From contig JBDKFN010000070.1 of assembly GCA_039798705.1 (NCBI GenBank), positions 1 through 8,162 of the forward strand: a stretch of 8,162 bases of DNA, read 5' to 3'. The position numbers were made by a program, and so were the translations under genes. Numbering within the stretch: the first letter of the stretch is position 1; every line of letters begins with the position of its first letter. This DNA comes from CAIKLP01 sp039798705. Lineage in GTDB: Bacteria > Bacteroidota > Bacteroidia > Sphingobacteriales > Sphingobacteriaceae. Shown in pieces: positions 6,066-8,162 of the stretch. The notes beneath the pieces were generated by a model. The model made no database searches. It was not told where the DNA came from and saw only the letters and a program-made list of their open reading frames with translations.

Positions 6066-6716
6066 ATGAAAAAAAATCAAATTTTAATTGCTATGGCAAT
6101 GGTGGTTTCAAGTTTTTACGCTTGTACCTCAGACAACACGGTAACTGTTGATACTACTAACAACGGAACATTTAAAGTTTATACTGTTGGCAATGTTACT
6201 TCAGTTCAAAATTTAATTGCAGATACCATTGTTGGAATGTCTATGCAAGGTCAACCAGTAGGAACTGGTCATTTTACATTTTTTAATTTAAGAACTGGTT
6301 CAATTGTGCCAAATGCAGACAGTGCAACAAGCAATTGGGATGTGGCTTTCAGAGGTACAACCATTTTAACCAATGCTGGAACATCTGGCCCAGGTGCTGG
6401 TGGAGCTTATGTGCACGTAGGTTTGTTCGCAGACGTAAATGCATTCAATGCAGATTCAACTGTACGTACCGATGCAGCGCCGGTTTACGCAATTAAAACA
6501 GGAAGTAACAAAGGTTGGTATGTTTACGATGGTGCAAATAATTTAATAACACCAATACCAGGACGTGTATTAATGATTCAAGCAGCAAATAGTGCTAAAT
6601 ACAAATTAGAGATCAACAATTATTATAAAGGTGGTGTAACGCCTTTAACTAGCGCTACAGATGCAATTAAATTGAGCACGCAACGTTATTATAATTTCCG
6701 TTATTCGGCTTTGTAA
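6066..6716 (+). CDS. HmuY-family haem-binding lipoprotein
   Basis: A 216-residue exported lipoprotein predicted to bind haem at the cell surface and hand it to the adjacent receptor. Seen: a short signal sequence with a lipobox-like FYAC, C20 being the lipidation site. F at -3 and Y at -2 are not the usual lipobox residues. The HmuY family signature follows: SNWDVAFRGTTI (89-100), GTSGPGAGGAYVHVGLF (105-121), PIPGRVLMIQ (163-172), a Y/K-rich strand (179-187) and the end YYNFRYSAL. Known HmuY proteins grip haem by two histidines or, in relatives, two methionines. Only H69 and H117 are present as histidines, and H117 lies in the conserved glycine-rich region, so it is the better ligand candidate; M170 is another. 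The gene follows the receptor stop by 20 A/T-rich bp and is closed by a strong terminator, so it is the last gene of this operon. Confidence 0.88.
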   Translation: MKKNQILIAMAMVVSSFYACTSDNTVTVDTTNNGTFKVYTVGNVTSVQNLIADTIVGMSMQGQPVGTGHFTFFNLRTGSIVPNADSATSNWDVAFRGTTILTNAGTSGPGAGGAYVHVGLFADVNAFNADSTVRTDAAPVYAIKTGSNKGWYVYDGANNLITPIPGRVLMIQAANSAKYKLEINNYYKGGVTPLTSATDAIKLSTQRYYNFRYSAL

Positions 6717-6740
6717 TTTTTCTATAATTGTTTTGTTAAC

Positions 6741-6774
6741 AAAAAAGGCGATTGAATTTTCAATCGCCTTTTTT
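6741..6774. terminator. Strong bidirectional intrinsic terminator
   Basis: GGCGATTGA (6747-6755), loop ATTT, TCAATCGCC (6760-6768) form a perfect 9-bp stem flanked by A6 on the left and T6 on the right, so it works on both strands. It ends the plus-strand haem-uptake operon 25 bp after its last stop and the convergent minus-strand gene that stops at 6792. A 14-bp palindrome TTTTGTTAACAAAA (6731-6744) overlaps its left edge. Confidence 0.9.
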
Positions 6775-6791
6775 GTTTTTATTTCTTTTGA

Positions 6792-7700
6792 TTAGAATTT
6801 TCTAAACCATTGAACATAAGGGAATGGTACTGCTATAGTTTCACCTTCAAATCTCATACCTGCAAATCCGAATTGAAAAGCACCAGTTTCAGAGGTTTGA
6901 AACCTAAAGCCAGGTAAATACAAAGAGAAATTGTTATTGTATCTTCTGCCATCAAAAGGGTCTATAAATGTTTTAGTAGCAGGCAGAATAAAGGAATCAA
7001 AAACTAAACTAATGCTTTTGCTCACTTTATGCATAGCGGCTATCGATACAATGCTCCTTCCGCCGCTGTTGTTGTCTGTCCCCCAAATACTACCATATCC
7101 TAAAGAACCTGTAATATTAGATTTTCTATTGCCTACAGTTATTGAGCCATAGGGAACGGCTAAGCCAAAATCAGTCGTCCAACCTCCAGTTCCTACTAAT
7201 AATCCTACCGCACCGTTTACATTTCTATCCATCTCAAATGAATATTTAGTAGTGAATATAATAGGAGAGCCAATCCAAGAGGTAATTACACCCACACCTA
7301 AATTATCGGCTAAGCCATATTGAATATCGGGGCCAAACCAATTATAGGTGATGTAACTTTCGCCTTTTGCTATGGGTAAACCATTGGTCGTTATAAAATA
7401 GCGAGTGGCAAATGGTTCGTTTGGAACATAAGTACCAGCAGTGCCAATGTCACCACTTTGAAGCTTTTTGATTTCTTTAATTTCGTGCTTTGGAATGGCA
7501 ATGTTTCCAAGTTTTTGACTTTCTATGATGACTTCTCGCACATCTATAGATACTAATTTACCAATGAATTCTGAACCATCATTTTTAATAATGATGTATA
7601 CCTTGCCGGTATCGATGTTGTTTTGAGCTTGTGATGCTTGGCTTATGAATATAAAAGCAAAGGCCAAAATAATGGAAAATACAATTTGTTTAATTTTCAT
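6792..7700 (-). CDS. Putative outer-membrane protein with N-terminal Sm/SH3-like segment
   Basis: A 302-residue exported protein of unknown function. Seen: a signal peptide (1-25, cut near SQA|Q). A small beta segment at about 32-80 (GKVYIIIKNDGSEFIGKLVS, then IPKHEIKEIKKL) has the look of the short Sm- or SH3-like modules often found at the start of Bacteroidota envelope proteins. From ATRYFITTNGLPIAKGESYI (98-117) on, alternating glycine- and aromatic-rich strands continue to a terminal F (QWFRKF), which suggests a beta-barrel in the outer membrane. There is no lipobox, TonB box or T9SS domain. The ATG at 7700 gives a clean signal peptide. The gene lies 45 bp downstream of the XRE regulator gene on the same strand, with an exact -7 box and an 11-bp inverted repeat in the gap, so it may be co-transcribed with, or controlled by, that regulator. 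It ends at the shared bidirectional terminator. Confidence 0.72.
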   Translation of the reverse strand: MKIKQIVFSIILAFAFIFISQASQAQNNIDTGKVYIIIKNDGSEFIGKLVSIDVREVIIESQKLGNIAIPKHEIKEIKKLQSGDIGTAGTYVPNEPFATRYFITTNGLPIAKGESYITYNWFGPDIQYGLADNLGVGVITSWIGSPIIFTTKYSFEMDRNVNGAVGLLVGTGGWTTDFGLAVPYGSITVGNRKSNITGSLGYGSIWGTDNNSGGRSIVSIAAMHKVSKSISLVFDSFILPATKTFIDPFDGRRYNNNFSLYLPGFRFQTSETGAFQFGFAGMRFEGETIAVPFPYVQWFRKF

Positions 7701-7702
7701 AG

Positions 7703-7737
7703 TAATTATATTTAATCTGGTTAATCAAATATAATTA
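7703..7737 (-). promoter_or_regulatory. -7 promoter box inside an 11-bp inverted repeat
   Basis: TAATTATATTT (7703-7713) and AAATATAATTA (7727-7737) are perfect inverted arms with a 13-bp spacer. On the minus strand TATATTTG (7733-7726) matches TAnnTTTG exactly and overlaps the right arm; it points at the outer-membrane protein gene starting at 7700. A direct repeat TTAATC (7712-7717 and 7721-7726) lies within. No clear -33 TTG is seen. The overlap suits repression, plausibly by the neighbouring XRE protein, which is inference; the arms are A/T only and may be partly chance. Confidence 0.45.
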
Positions 7738-7745
7738 TTAATTAA

Positions 7746-7967
7746 TTAAACATCACAGATTTCACTTAAATTGACTTCTAAAGCCTTAGAAATTAAATAG
7801 AGTTGGTAAATACTGGTATTGATCTTTGCATTTTCAATTCGAATAATTTGAGAATAGGATAGGCCAGATAAATGGGCAACCCTTTCCATGCTTAAGCCTT
7901 TATTGATTCGGGTATCTCTTATTTTTGAGCCAATCAATCCAATTACTTTTTCTTTGCTTTCTGCCAT
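7746..7967 (-). CDS. Small XRE/Cro-CI-type DNA-binding regulator
   Basis: A 73-residue cytoplasmic protein that is almost wholly one helix-turn-helix domain of the Cro/CI (XRE, HTH_3) type. Seen: IGSKIRDTRINKGLSMERVAH (helices 1-2), LSGLSYSQIIRIENAK (turn and recognition helix, with the typical S-x-x-x-x-x-I-E-N pattern) and INTSIYQLYLISKALEVNLSEIC (helices 4-5). No sensor, dimerisation or peptidase domain is attached. Such single-domain proteins bind palindromes as dimers and often control themselves. The ATG at 7967 is the natural start. A 13-bp palindrome 21 bp upstream and an 11-bp inverted repeat just downstream, before the outer-membrane protein gene, are candidate sites. The next gene does not resemble a toxin, so a toxin-antitoxin role is not supported. 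Confidence 0.88.
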   Translation of the reverse strand: MAESKEKVIGLIGSKIRDTRINKGLSMERVAHLSGLSYSQIIRIENAKINTSIYQLYLISKALEVNLSEICDV

Positions 7968-7983
7968 GTTTTAGTTTTTTTCT

Positions 7984-8005
7984 CAAATGATAAAATATCA
8001 AATGA
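7984..8005. promoter_or_regulatory. Candidate autoregulatory operator upstream of the XRE gene
   Basis: TGATA-AAA-TATCA (7988-8000) is a 13-bp palindrome, and TCAAATGA occurs twice as a direct repeat (7983-7990 and 7998-8005). On the minus strand TATCATTTG (7992-7984) is a -7-like element with one extra spacer base, 17 bp before the XRE ATG. Palindrome and promoter overlap, as expected for an autorepressor, but binding is inferred. Confidence 0.35.
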
Positions 8006-8054
8006 GCAGCGGTTAAATGTTTGATTCAAAAATCGAGGAATTAACATTTTTGTG

Positions 8055-8119
8055 CGATTGGTTTCGGTTGCATATTGGTTGCAAACCGAATTTAAGCATG
8101 TTCTAACGCTTATTTTTTT
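8055..8119 (+). other. Structured intergenic segment: stable hairpin then weak terminator-like hairpin
   Basis: The 195 bp after the XRE start (7968-8162) contain no gene that I can support. Within them, TTCGGTTGCA (8063-8072) pairs with 8080-8090 to give 10 bp with a single bulged A at 8083 and a 7-nt loop. Three bases later TAAGC (8093-8097) and GCTTA (8108-8112) form a short stem followed by T7 (8113-8119). ATTGGTT and GGTTGCA each occur twice as direct repeats here. This could be the 3' end of a plus-strand small RNA or of a transcript from upstream, but I find no promoter for it. Confidence 0.3.
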
Positions 8120-8162
8120 ATGATTTATAGCTAATTTGCTTTGTTGTTAAACTTTATTTATT

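Noticed and set aside
6792..7967. Toxin-antitoxin module
   Set aside because: The partner of the XRE protein has a signal peptide and a barrel-like body, not a toxin fold.

Overview
The window looks like a chromosomal segment of a member of the Bacteroidota, probably an environmental, low-GC lineage such as the Chitinophagales or a relative. Four things point there. One protein carries a type IX secretion (Por) C-terminal sorting domain. There is a HmuY-family lipoprotein next to a TonB-dependent receptor. Starts lack Shine-Dalgarno sequences and instead have A/T-rich leaders. Two promoters match the Bacteroidota -7 element TAnnTTTG exactly. I see no transposase, integrase, CRISPR, tRNA or rRNA.

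Layout. On the minus strand (10-2262) a likely two-gene unit encodes a small secreted protein made of six 13-residue repeats (DUF6150/'septknot'-like) and then, after 27 bp, a large secreted protein with a seven-bladed delta-60 propeller and a T9SS sorting domain. Positions 2263-2448 form a divergent control region with a perfect inverted repeat, a good plus-strand -7 box and a terminator-like hairpin reading on the minus strand. On the plus strand follow a CstB-like persulfide dioxygenase-sulfurtransferase (2449-3861), a TonB-dependent receptor (3919-6045) and a HmuY-family haem-binding lipoprotein (6066-6716), closed by a strong bidirectional terminator at 6741-6774. On the minus strand again are a putative outer-membrane protein (6792-7700) and, upstream of it, a 73-residue XRE-type regulator (7746-7967), with inverted repeats in front of both. 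The last 195 bp (7968-8162) hold no gene that I can support, but contain a stable hairpin followed by a weak hairpin with a T run.

How they may work together. The receptor and HmuY-like lipoprotein form a recognisable haem-uptake pair: the lipoprotein would capture haem at the surface and the receptor would import it. The persulfide dioxygenase just upstream, on the same strand, detoxifies sulfane sulfur; a functional tie to haem uptake is possible but is inference. The XRE protein probably controls itself and perhaps the outer-membrane protein gene downstream. Most of the encoded proteins are exported. The least understood parts are the repeat protein with its structured leader and the XRE/outer-membrane protein pair.
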